Assembly: GCF_011801145.1 (NCBI RefSeq)
Contig: NZ_CP046172.1
Coordinates: 5,394,001-5,458,000 of the forward strand
Origin: Nocardia arthritidis
GTDB lineage: Bacteria > Actinomycetota > Actinomycetes > Mycobacteriales > Mycobacteriaceae
Length of the DNA: 64,000 nucleotides
Reading direction: 5' to 3'
The position numbers were made by a program, and so were the translations under genes. The notes beneath the pieces were generated by a model. That model was given only the letters and a program-made list of their open reading frames with translations, was not told the DNA's origin and ran no database searches. Every line of letters starts with the position of its first letter. The first letter of the stretch is position 1. This document shows, piece by piece, positions 26,218 to 34,179 of the stretch.

Positions 26218-27629
26218 TGCGCCGAATTCCCGGTCTGCGCAACCTGTTACTCGCCGCCGCCACGGCGCTGATCACCATCATCGGCGCTGTCGTCGTACTG
26301 CTACAACCGGCCGACACCACCCGCAAGATCACCGGTACCGATGCCGCCGCGCCCGGCCTCGGCTGGTCGCTCGACGCCGCGACCATATACGGGCGTGCCG
26401 GCGCGCGGTTCCGCGATCCCACCGATGGCACCCAATCTGACAGGCACACAATAGGATTCGTCGACGCGGGCGCCACCCTGCTGACCGTGATCGGCATCCC
26501 GAACAGGCATACGGGCGCACTGCGGGATCCCGAGCTGTTCGGTATCGACGCGGCGACCGGCGCCACCCGCTGGCGGACGCCCGCACCCGATTTGGACCGC
26601 TGCGCGGCGACTCCCGTCGGCGGCCGTCTGGTCTGCCATACCTACGGCGGGGGCGCCAGCGGCGGGCCCGCGTTGATCGGCTACGACGTCGCTACCGGAT
26701 CCGTCACTCGGGTGCCGACCAATTGGGCTGTCCTCGGTCTCGCGGGGATGGGCGATCACCTGTACGTGGCCGCGAAGGACTTCGACTCCGATTCCGACGA
26801 CTTGTCTGTGCACGCCGGATTGTCTGTGCACGCCGGAACCCTCACGGCTCCCGACGCGTTCTGGACACGAGCCTTCGCCGACGACGGCTTCGGCTCGATA
26901 GACGTGTCGCATGGACAGGGCGTTCTCGGCCTCGGCGGAGGCAGCAGCACGGGATTCGATCTGGCAACAGGGGCTCCCATCTGGACCACTGAACGGATCT
27001 CATGTACGCAGACCAGCACGACGAGCCCCGCACTGGTCGTCCGCATCCGCAAGAGATGCGACAACGGCGTCGTCACCGGCTCCGACGTCATCGACCGCAC
27101 CGGCCGCACCATTGCCAGCACCGACCGAAACATCGTCCACCGCATGTCGATCGATGCACCCGCCGACGACTCCGTGCCGATCCTGCTCGCCGACGGCGCA
27201 TACGACCGCCGCACCGGCGCCCTTGTCTGGACCAGCCCGGACCTGCGGTCCGCCGAATCCGATCCCGAGTCGTTCGCGCTCAGCGGCACCGCGATGGCCG
27301 TGCTCGGCGATATCGCCCTGCTGGAAGATATCCCGGGGCGCACCCTGACCGGTCTCGACATGCGCACCGGGCACCGGCTCTGGCAGGTTTCGGACAACCC
27401 GCTCGCCACGCTCGGAGGCTGGGACGGTAGCCGCGCGGTGTTCACCGACAGCGACGGACTGCGGGCGATCGACATACGAACCGGCAAGACCGTCTGGGAT
27501 ATTCCGTTCCCGGCCATCACCGACAAACCGCGTGCGTTCGACGACCAGGGCCACCTCACCGCGCACCGCGGCGGCCGATATTTCTATACCTCCGCCCGCA
27601 CCATGATCAGCCTGCGGACACTCCCCTGA
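26217..27629 (+). CDS. Membrane-anchored PQQ-type beta-propeller protein
   Basis: A 470-residue protein with one N-terminal membrane anchor (LLLAAATALITIIGAVVVLL) and an external domain of repeated blades of the PQQ/BamB kind, for example FGIDAATGATRWRTP, FDLATGAPIWTTE and GLDMRTGHRLWQVS. The xxDxxTGxxxW repeats are diagnostic. It is co-translated with the preceding membrane protein and both probably act together at the cell surface. Role unknown. An 18-base tandem duplication adds one extra SVHAGL unit near residue 200. Confidence 0.82.
   Translation: MRRIPGLRNLLLAAATALITIIGAVVVLLQPADTTRKITGTDAAAPGLGWSLDAATIYGRAGARFRDPTDGTQSDRHTIGFVDAGATLLTVIGIPNRHTGALRDPELFGIDAATGATRWRTPAPDLDRCAATPVGGRLVCHTYGGGASGGPALIGYDVATGSVTRVPTNWAVLGLAGMGDHLYVAAKDFDSDSDDLSVHAGLSVHAGTLTAPDAFWTRAFADDGFGSIDVSHGQGVLGLGGGSSTGFDLATGAPIWTTERISCTQTSTTSPALVVRIRKRCDNGVVTGSDVIDRTGRTIASTDRNIVHRMSIDAPADDSVPILLADGAYDRRTGALVWTSPDLRSAESDPESFALSGTAMAVLGDIALLEDIPGRTLTGLDMRTGHRLWQVSDNPLATLGGWDGSRAVFTDSDGLRAIDIRTGKTVWDIPFPAITDKPRAFDDQGHLTAHRGGRYFYTSARTMISLRTLP
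26802..26837 (+). repeat. 18-base in-frame tandem duplication
   Basis: The same 18 bases, starting TTGTCTGTGC, occur twice head to tail (26802-26819 and 26820-26837) inside the beta-propeller gene. They duplicate six residues without breaking the frame. The identical copies suggest a recent slippage event. Confidence 0.9.
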
Positions 27630-27675
27630 CCGGTCCGGAAATGTCGAATCCGTTGCCTGGCACGGTGATTGCGCA

Positions 27676-28119
27676 TCAGGTGAACAGCGAACCGGTGCGC
27701 GGGTTGATCAGGAACGGTACGCCGTTCACGAAACACGCACTGCCGGTGTTGATTCCGACGCGATGCACCTCGATGTCGAGTCGTCCCACCGAAACCTGAC
27801 CGTCAGGTGCGAATTGACGCACCTCGATGGCGTGCCAGCCGACGTTGCCGGGCGTCCAGAGCACCTGCGGGTCGCTGTTCGCGTCGAGGGTGACCGGCTG
27901 CAACTGTATTCCGTTGTCGGTGATCTCGTACCGGCTGTCCGCCGGGTTCGTGATGCCCGCCATGATGGTCTGCGGGCACCCCATCACCGGACCCTCGCTG
28001 CCGGTGTTGTAGACGATGATGCCGACGATATCCGCGGCGGCGTTCGGCATAGCGGGAAGTAGGGCCGCCACGGAACATGCCGCGACGGCCAGACCACGCC
28101 GGAGAAGCTCAACTGTCAT
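27676..28119 (-). CDS. Small secreted hypothetical protein
   Basis: A 147-residue protein with a clear Sec signal (LAVAACSVAALLPAMPNAAA) and a mature part of about 115 residues with two cysteines (MGCPQT and SACFVNG) that could form a disulphide. It is convergent with the beta-propeller gene. The ATG at 28119 follows GAAGGGA. I do not recognise a family; small beta-rich secreted proteins of this type are common in Nocardia. Confidence 0.75.
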   Translation of the reverse strand: MTVELLRRGLAVAACSVAALLPAMPNAAADIVGIIVYNTGSEGPVMGCPQTIMAGITNPADSRYEITDNGIQLQPVTLDANSDPQVLWTPGNVGWHAIEVRQFAPDGQVSVGRLDIEVHRVGINTGSACFVNGVPFLINPRTGSLFT

Positions 28120-28355
28120 GATGCGGATCCCTTCGGTGAGATGTTCATCGATCAGGGTCGTGCCGTGTCAGCAGCCGTCGGCTTTCGCCTTCGCGTCATT
28201 GTCCAACACGGTGGCGGTGGCCCCGACAGCGCCCCGACCGCGAACTCGGCGCCAAGGCCGTCAAGGCCGAAATGCCATGGGGCTGAACCACACTCGCTCA
28301 CGAACCGGGACCAGGTGCTCGGCCTGCACCGAAACGACTGTGCGGACACTCGCGG

Positions 28356-28430
28356 TGGTGCCCCAGACGGGAGTCGAACCCGCTAACGGCCGCTTTAGAG
28401 GCGGCTGCTCGGCCGTCGAGCTGCTGGGAC
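28356..28430 (-). tRNA. tRNA with anticodon CUA (amber-reading, suppressor-type)
   Basis: The minus strand folds into a complete cloverleaf. A 7-bp acceptor stem (GTCCCAG with CTGGGGC), a 4-bp D stem (GCTC/GAGC) with a GACGGCC loop, a 5-bp anticodon stem (GCCGC/GCGGC), a 5-base variable loop and a 5-bp T stem (GCGGG/CCCGT) with TTCGACT loop are all paired. The 3' end has discriminator A and encoded CCA. The anticodon loop CTCTAAA places CTA at 34-36 (28396-28398), which reads UAG. Positions 8 and 14 are C and G instead of the near-universal U and A. It lies 45 bases after the coiled-coil gene on the same strand, so it may share a transcript. The charging amino acid is unknown. Confidence 0.82.
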
Positions 28431-28475
28431 TGTTGGGGTTGACCGGCACACCACCGGACACCCCATCATGACCGA

Positions 28476-28787
28476 TCAGGCTGTGTCCGGGTCGTCGATC
28501 CGTTCCCGCAGTTCGATGTTCGCGATTTCGTTTCTGGCGGCCCGGTACTCCTCGACCGTCAGGGAACGCCCGAGTTCGTCCAGCGTGCGCAGCACGAACC
28601 GTTGCGTGCTGACGCGGCGGTTCAGGTCGTCGAGCGCGGCGGCCTGCCGCCAGACCTTGCGTTGCAACCAGCGCGTGGCCGTCGGCAGATCCCCGGCGAG
28701 TTGGTCGCGCAACGCGTCCCGCTCGGCGGCTAGCTCGACGAGCTGCGCGCGCAGGTCGCTCAGCTGAGCATCGACGGAAATAGTCAT
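28476..28787 (-). CDS. Small coiled-coil protein downstream of the peptidyl-tRNA hydrolase
   Basis: A 103-residue, highly charged protein, almost entirely helical by composition, with heptad-like Leu spacing in the first 35 residues (LSDLRAQLVELAAERDAL) and again in the last 40. The ATG overlaps the stop of the hydrolase by four bases (ATGA), so the two are translationally coupled. The tRNA-CUA gene follows within 45 bases. I recognise no family. It may bind the hydrolase or a tRNA, but this is inference from gene order only. Confidence 0.75.
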   Translation of the reverse strand: MTISVDAQLSDLRAQLVELAAERDALRDQLAGDLPTATRWLQRKVWRQAAALDDLNRRVSTQRFVLRTLDELGRSLTVEEYRAARNEIANIELRERIDDPDTA

Positions 28788-29140
28788 ATTCTCACCTCCC
28801 CTCGTTCAGCGAAGGCGAGAGGAAGATGGGCGACCAGCCGCCGGGCGGCCGGTTCGAACGCGGCGGCCGTCAGCGCACCGCCGAGATCGGGCTCATGCAC
28901 CCTGACCAGCCGGTGGCCGGCCGCAGCGGCATCCGCGCACAGCCAACCGAGCGCCAGCTCATCGGGCGCGGCCAGCACCACCAACACGTTCGAGGTGACG
29001 TGCCAACCGACAATCAGGTCGGGATACGCGATAGCAAAGTCGAATGCGGCGTGCGCCGCCTGCGCGATCTGCGCCCCCGGCGCCAGATCTGCACGGGTGA
29101 CAAGGTAGAGGCGGCGGGGAGAAACCTAACGGTGTGGCAC
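28784..29140 (-). CDS. PTH2-type peptidyl-tRNA hydrolase with an in-frame UAG at the start
   Basis: The frame from 29125 to 28784 encodes a complete 113-residue PTH2-like domain: RRLYLVTRADLAPGAQIAQ, AAHAAFDFA, VLVVLAAPDEL and VHEPDLGG with ALTAAAFEP. PTH2 enzymes release peptides from peptidyl-tRNA. The frame is preceded directly by UAG (29128-29126), and between it and LYLVTR there is no ATG, GTG, TTG or CTG. The nearest upstream start is the GTG at 29140, four sense codons before the UAG, with no obvious ribosome site. Either UAG is read through, perhaps by the CUA tRNA 700 bases downstream, or an unusual start is used, or the gene is damaged. The rest is intact and coupled to the coiled-coil gene. 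Confidence 0.65.
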
Positions 29141-29294
29141 GAGATCAATGGTAGCCCAGCGAGGTCTACCGCGCCCGTGAATTTCCGGTTGGCAAACTGA
29201 GCGGTCCCGCGAATTCCACTGTGCCGCCGTCGAACACGACCACAACGCGCCCGCCGACCGCATCCGAGGACTTGGTCGCCGGTCCGCGCGCTGG

Positions 29295-30878
29295 TCAACA
29301 GCGTAGGACGACGACGGCGCGCCCCGATGGCGTGTGGGCCTCGTCGAACGTGGTGCGTTCGGCGATGGGGGCGGCGACGGGGCGACGGTCGAAGATCACC
29401 AAAGTGCCGGTGTCCAAACCCAATCCGTCGAGATAGCCGTCGATTTGGGCCAGTCCCTCGGCGAGTGGATCGGTCTGGTTGGCGGCCCAGACCTTCAACT
29501 CCAGCGCCTCGCGCTGTTCTACGCGCTGGCCGTCGGCATTCCGGTACGGCTGCCGGATCAACAGGTCGATCCGGCCACGCCCCACCCCGACCTCGCGATC
29601 AACGAACCCGGCTCCGTTCACAATCCGATGCAGGTACGCCATCAACACCAGTTGCGCGGCAGCCTCGTGGTAGTTATCCCGGGTCGCCAGCACATCACCG
29701 TGCTGGATCCAGAACGTGACGAACTCCCGCAGCAGTCGCGGGAAATCGATTCGGCCATCAGGGAACCGGAAACTCGACGGTTCGGCAGTGATCACCGATT
29801 CGGTGCGACCACCCAGCACCCGCACAATCACTTCCTGATAGATCGGATTCGCGAACCGCAACTGCTTACCCCGTGCGATCAACCCCAAATCCCGGACATA
29901 CCCCATGTCGTCATCGAAGGTGAGGTCCACGTTCGGCTCGGCACCGGCGATGATCGGCTCGAGTACCCGCTGCACCCTCGGCTCGTTCAACTTATCGATC
30001 AACGAATCCAAATGCGTCGCCCGCGCCAGGATCAACCGCTCCTTCGCCTGCTCCACATGATCGATCGTGATCGTCTCCCGCACCCGCATCTTGAAGGTGA
30101 TCTCCCACGCCAGGGCATTCACCAACCACGGCTGACCCTGGGTGTAGTAAAACGCCAGATCGATCGCCTTGTCGTCGAACTCCTGCCCGGTCTCGGCCGT
30201 GTGCTGCCGATACAGCTGGCACACCTCGGACTTGGTGAAATCCCCCACCCGAATCGACTCGATCTTGATATTGAACGGACTCGAAGACCCCAACCGCTTC
30301 GGATCCCCACCCGAGGCCGCCTTGTAATCCCGCACATCCCGCAACCCACACAACACCACCGAATGCGGGAACTTCTGGCGACTCAAGATGAACCCCGCCC
30401 GCAATTGCCGCAGCACTGCGAGCAGTCCGTCACCCCGCAGCGCATCGATCTCGTCGAAGAACAGCACCAGCGGACGAGGACACTTGGCCACCCATGCGCC
30501 CAACGCCGCGTGCAGCCGACTCCCCGCCGACGCGGCTGGCCACGGATCCGGTGGCAGGAACTCCGGCGCCAAACCCTCGTTCTCGGCAACCTGGCGAATC
30601 CCGCTCAGCACGGCATCCTCGACCGCGCCGACATCGTCACCGAAGGCCGCACCGAATTCACACGTCACACACAACGCCAGGAAACGACCCTCCGCCGTCA
30701 GCTCCCGCGACAACCCCAGTAACGATGTCGTCTTACCCGTCTGCCGCGGCGCGTGAACAACGAAATAAAACCCGAAATCGATATACGCCCGAGCATCGGG
30801 CAACCGCTCATCGGCGGGAATCATGTAATGCAGGTCCGGCAAGCACGGACCAACCGTGTTGAAGTACCTCACCGGCAC
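29295..30878 (-). CDS. AAA-type ATPase with C-terminal PD-(D/E)XK-like domain
   Basis: A 527-residue protein. Residues 1-340 form a P-loop ATPase: Walker A APRQTGKTTS near residue 45, Walker B LVLFFDEID near 138 and a winged-helix-like part after it (GQPWLVNALAWEITF). The C-terminal 130 residues contain GRGRIDLLI and EALELKVW, the D...ExK pattern of the PD-(D/E)XK superfamily that often ends this AAA-like family. It starts at a GTG. It precedes the PTH2, coiled-coil and tRNA-CUA genes on the same strand with a 154-base gap; co-transcription is plausible. After its TGA the same frame stays open about 35 codons, reading RVVVVFDGGTVEFAGPLSL before a UAG. Confidence 0.85.
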   Translation of the reverse strand: MPVRYFNTVGPCLPDLHYMIPADERLPDARAYIDFGFYFVVHAPRQTGKTTSLLGLSRELTAEGRFLALCVTCEFGAAFGDDVGAVEDAVLSGIRQVAENEGLAPEFLPPDPWPAASAGSRLHAALGAWVAKCPRPLVLFFDEIDALRGDGLLAVLRQLRAGFILSRQKFPHSVVLCGLRDVRDYKAASGGDPKRLGSSSPFNIKIESIRVGDFTKSEVCQLYRQHTAETGQEFDDKAIDLAFYYTQGQPWLVNALAWEITFKMRVRETITIDHVEQAKERLILARATHLDSLIDKLNEPRVQRVLEPIIAGAEPNVDLTFDDDMGYVRDLGLIARGKQLRFANPIYQEVIVRVLGGRTESVITAEPSSFRFPDGRIDFPRLLREFVTFWIQHGDVLATRDNYHEAAAQLVLMAYLHRIVNGAGFVDREVGVGRGRIDLLIRQPYRNADGQRVEQREALELKVWAANQTDPLAEGLAQIDGYLDGLGLDTGTLVIFDRRPVAAPIAERTTFDEAHTPSGRAVVVLRC

Positions 30879-30957
30879 ACCGTACCCGGCACACGATCGT
30901 CAGTGTGCGGTTGAGCTGCTGAGGCGCCCCGCCATCGACGACTGTCTAGGCGATAGC

Positions 30958-31584
30958 TCATCCGGCAACGATGCCGTAATCCTCGCCGAACCATACCCAG
31001 TCCGGATTCCGGCTGTACGAATCGAGGGTTCGGGTGACGCTGCGGCGCGAGGTGGGCCAGGGGTCGCCGTAGGTAATGGTGCCCGCGTCGGCGTCGAAGC
31101 CGTAGATGACCTGTGCGTGCCCGCCCCCCGCTGTCCAGGCGATGCCGGTGAGGATGGGCCGGTTCGCGGAGATTTCGGTGACCACCTGGGTCATCGAGAG
31201 CGGTGCGCCTACCGCGGCGGTGAAGCCGATTTTCCGGAAGGCCGCGGCGATCTGTTCGAGCGAGGCCGCCGCGTTGGGGCAGCCTTCGGCGGTCGCGCCG
31301 TGCACCAGTTCGCAGTATTCGCGTTGGCCGATAGGGCGATTCAGGTATGTGGCGATGGACGATCCGTTGGCGGCCCAGCACCACTGGTCCTCGGTCTGGA
31401 TCTGCTGGAGATACGGCAGGATTCGTGCGCCGGATACGGCGATTCGCGGTTCCGGGACCGGGGGCAGATTCGGGGTGACGACGAGGCCGTGCGATCGCGC
31501 GGGATCGGCGCTCGCGACCCCGCCGGATGCGATGACGACGAATACTGCGATGACGTTAAAAAGAAGTTTCCATTTCAGTCGCAC
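30958..31584 (-). CDS. Secreted papain-like cysteine protease (C39/C70-like)
   Basis: A 208-residue secreted protein. The signal peptide is WKLLFNVIAVFVVIASGGVASA. The nucleophile region is QWCWAANGSSIATYL, with the oxyanion glutamine just before it; the histidine is in GGGHAQVIYGFD and the aspartate in ITYGDPWP. This is the papain-like Cys-His-Asp layout of the C39-like group. The GTG at 31584 follows an excellent AAGGAGG. It lies head to head with a second cysteine protease across 290 bases. Confidence 0.85.
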   Translation of the reverse strand: MRLKWKLLFNVIAVFVVIASGGVASADPARSHGLVVTPNLPPVPEPRIAVSGARILPYLQQIQTEDQWCWAANGSSIATYLNRPIGQREYCELVHGATAEGCPNAAASLEQIAAAFRKIGFTAAVGAPLSMTQVVTEISANRPILTGIAWTAGGGHAQVIYGFDADAGTITYGDPWPTSRRSVTRTLDSYSRNPDWVWFGEDYGIVAG

Positions 31585-31874
31585 ACCGCCTCCTTTTCCA
31601 CGGAAATGTCCGAAATTATGCATGCATCCGAAGCGGGCGCAACTCGAACGGCTCGAATCACACCGACAGGCTGGCATTTTGCACAAGTTTCTTTATCGTG
31701 GATTGTATTCGACTCCGGATCATAAAATTCACGGAGATTCTATATTGACCGGAGCGCCGCCGGTCTGGAACACTCTCGACTCATTCCATTCGGAAGTTTG
31801 ATCGGTCAAGGATCTCTTCCCATTTCGCTCCGCAGCGGGCCGATCATGCATGTCTGTCGTCGTCAGGAGGAATC

Positions 31875-32732
31875 TTGCAGTATTCGCGTTTATCCGCCGC
31901 GCTCGTCCTCGCGGTGGCGATCGGACTCATGGCCGACGGCGCCGCGGGCGCCGAACCGGGTGCGCCGGAGGTGAAACATCACGCCTTCGGCCTCGATCGC
32001 GGGGCCGCGCACGACAGCCTCGGCCGCGACACGACCGTCGGCCTCGCGTTACCGGTCGACGTCGGTGCGGCGGGCACGCCACCCGCTTCGTATTCGTTGC
32101 AGCGGTTCGCCTTACCCGCGGGCGATCAGGGGCCGGTCGGGTCGTGTGTCACCTGGGCGACGGGCTATACCGGATACGGCATTCTGATGAACGAGCAGCA
32201 GATCGGCGGCGGGCCGCAGGCGCCGATGTACATCTATTCGCAGATCGCGAAGGGCGACGACACCGGAACCTATGCGGGCGTCGCGCTGCCGCTGGAACAG
32301 CAGCAGGGCATCGACACGAAATCCGACTATTGGCAGGGCGATTTCGACTACACAACCCAACCCGATGCCGCGGAACGAGCGAACGCCGCACATTACAAAC
32401 TATCCGGAGCGAAAGACCTTACCAAAGGCGATATCGTCACCAATATCAAACAGGCAATCGCGTCCGGCCTGCCGGTACCCTTCGGATTCGATGTCAGGGA
32501 AAGTTTCGAGAATTTGGACGCCACCAATTATCAATACAATCCGTCGCCCCGGGAAAGGATTCTCGGCGGGCACGAGGTCACCATTGTCGGATACGACGCG
32601 AACGGTGTCACCATCGAGAATTCATGGGGCGCGAGCTGGGGCCACAACGGCTTCTTCACCGCACCCTGGTCGTTCATAACCGGCCGAGATGTCAACGAGA
32701 TCCATTCGATGGGCCGGTTACTTCCTGCCTGA
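31875..32732 (+). CDS. Secreted papain-family (C1) cysteine protease
   Basis: A 285-residue protein with a signal peptide ending in AAGA. Catalytic elements are in C1 order: QGPVGSCVTWATGY (Gln and Cys), GGHEVTIVGYD (His) and ENSWGASWG (Asn). The start is a TTG preceded by AGGAGG. It is divergent from the C39-like protease. Bacterial C1A enzymes of this compact type are exported and may digest proteins or act on competitors. Confidence 0.9.
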   Translation: MQYSRLSAALVLAVAIGLMADGAAGAEPGAPEVKHHAFGLDRGAAHDSLGRDTTVGLALPVDVGAAGTPPASYSLQRFALPAGDQGPVGSCVTWATGYTGYGILMNEQQIGGGPQAPMYIYSQIAKGDDTGTYAGVALPLEQQQGIDTKSDYWQGDFDYTTQPDAAERANAAHYKLSGAKDLTKGDIVTNIKQAIASGLPVPFGFDVRESFENLDATNYQYNPSPRERILGGHEVTIVGYDANGVTIENSWGASWGHNGFFTAPWSFITGRDVNEIHSMGRLLPA

Positions 32733-32937
32733 CCCGATGCGGACCGGATCGGCAGGCCGGACCCCTGGACGCATCAAATAACTCGGCGCGAGCCGATCCG
32801 GTCCCATAGATATTCGTCGTGCTCGCGATCTTCGCGATAGTAGCGCTGGGTGAGTGTCGTGAGCCGGTTGATTTCGGCGACCGTGGCCGCATGGCTGGCG
32901 GGCTTACCCGATCCTCGTCCTGGACCGGGCACACTGA

Positions 32938-33432
32938 TCATGTGTCGTACAGTTGTATGTGGACGTAGCGATTCGACGGGTCCCGCTCGTCGACGGTGAC
33001 GACCCGGTGGACCGACTGTCCGTCTGGGTTCCGGTAGACGTCGTCGGCCTGCAGGATCGATGGTGAGGTGTCCAGCGGCGGCCCCGCGATGGTGGTCTCG
33101 GTGACGCGGTATACCTTGTTCAGCTGCGCCGAGAATTTCGATGCGGTCAACAGCAGGGTGAGGCCCTGCTGATCGGTGGATAGCGCGAGTTGGTACAGCG
33201 TGTCGATCCCGCGCTCCGACCGGGCGTCGAGAACGGTGACGCCCTGTGGGATGACGATTCCGCCGAATTCAGCAGCCTCCCTGACAATGTCGGTGACCGC
33301 TGGCGTTCTGGTTCGCTGATCTGCGTCCCGGTGTTCACCGCCGCAGCCGGTCATGCCGACCACGATAGCCATCAGAGCGGCGAGTGCACCGGCCAGCCTC
33401 ATTTGCCGGACTCCGCGCGTCGAATATGTCAT
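32938..33432 (-). CDS. Small lipoprotein, hypothetical
   Basis: A protein of 154 or 164 residues with a lipoprotein signal ending in the lipobox VGMTGC, so the mature part is lipid-anchored. The rest carries no motif I know. Two starts are possible: the ATG at 33432, overlapping the upstream stop by four bases, or an internal ATG ten codons later that fits a signal peptide better. It is probably co-expressed with the preceding small gene. Confidence 0.7.
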   Translation of the reverse strand: MTYSTRGVRQMRLAGALAALMAIVVGMTGCGGEHRDADQRTRTPAVTDIVREAAEFGGIVIPQGVTVLDARSERGIDTLYQLALSTDQQGLTLLLTASKFSAQLNKVYRVTETTIAGPPLDTSPSILQADDVYRNPDGQSVHRVVTVDERDPSNRYVHIQLYDT

Positions 33433-33899
33433 CGGGTGGGATCACTCCTGTCGCCGTCTCGGCTGTCGTGCGCGCCGGGCAGGTTGATCGGCCCGGTCGA
33501 CGGTACCGTTCCCTCGTATCGTCGGATCCCGCTGGATCCATCGACGTCGTATTCCCGCGCCAGGCCCGCCGTGTGCAGCGCTCCCATGCGCTTGTCCGAG
33601 ACCGTGACGCCGGCAATTTCGGTGCTTTTGTCTCCGTCCCAGTTGTACCGGTCATGCACATATGCCTTGTACTCCACGGTGATTCGTGGCTCTGCGCCGT
33701 CGGCCGGTTTGTGGACTGTCACCACACCGGTGGCCGACAGTTGGATGCCGCCCATCGCGAAAAACCAGTCGTCGCTCAACGTCCGGGTGATGTAAAAGCC
33801 ACCGGGCAGCCACTGCGACTGGAATTGCACCGGGTTGTCGTAATTCTTGCCAGCCGACGCTTCGCTGGTAACCCTTGGATACATCGACGGCGAAATCAA
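33429..33899 (-). CDS. Hypothetical protein, start uncertain, possibly N-terminally truncated
   Basis: A protein of about 156 residues with a beta-rich sequence (QWLPGGFYITRTLSDDWFF, GVVTVHKPADG). The frame stays open about 18 codons upstream of the TTG at 33899, reading LVSLYIAQTRGFKW, until a TAA, with no good start and no ribosome site. The gene may therefore have lost its N-terminus. It overlaps the lipoprotein start by four bases. No family recognised. Confidence 0.55.
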   Translation of the reverse strand: MISPSMYPRVTSEASAGKNYDNPVQFQSQWLPGGFYITRTLSDDWFFAMGGIQLSATGVVTVHKPADGAEPRITVEYKAYVHDRYNWDGDKSTEIAGVTVSDKRMGALHTAGLAREYDVDGSSGIRRYEGTVPSTGPINLPGAHDSRDGDRSDPTR

Positions 33900-34124
33900 C
33901 CACTTAAACCCCCGCGTTTGCGCGATATACAGACTAACCAGCGCGGTCGCAGCTTAACACAGCCTTACGCGGTGCCTTCGGTTCGAGCCAGCACCTGCAG
34001 ACAGCCTGCCCTGATACCGAATTAGCTTGTGCCACATCGAAAATGGCTGTGGCCACATCCATCGGTGCGTTGCCTCCGTTGTTCCACGGCGTCGGATATG
34101 CGGCCACGATCGAGCACAAAGCTA

Positions 34125-34161
34125 AGGCCGAATTTCATTGCTTTGCAACGGAATTCGGCCT
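34125..34161 (-). terminator. Inverted repeat downstream of the beta-propeller gene, probable terminator
   Basis: AGGCCGAATT (34125-34134) pairs with AATTCGGCCT (34152-34161), a perfect 10-base stem with a 17-base loop, starting about 18 bases after the stop of the minus-strand gene. No strong T-run follows. Confidence 0.5.
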
Positions 34162-34179
34162 ATTCGGTGCCTGGATCGG

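Noticed and set aside
28152..28461. Open frames overlapping the tRNA-CUA gene
   Set aside because: They cover the tRNA and show no protein-like features; the perfect cloverleaf is the better explanation.
29014..29298. Arg-rich open frame of 94 codons across the ATPase-hydrolase gap
   Set aside because: It overlaps the PTH2 domain in another frame, starts with TTG without a ribosome site and has a shadow-like composition.
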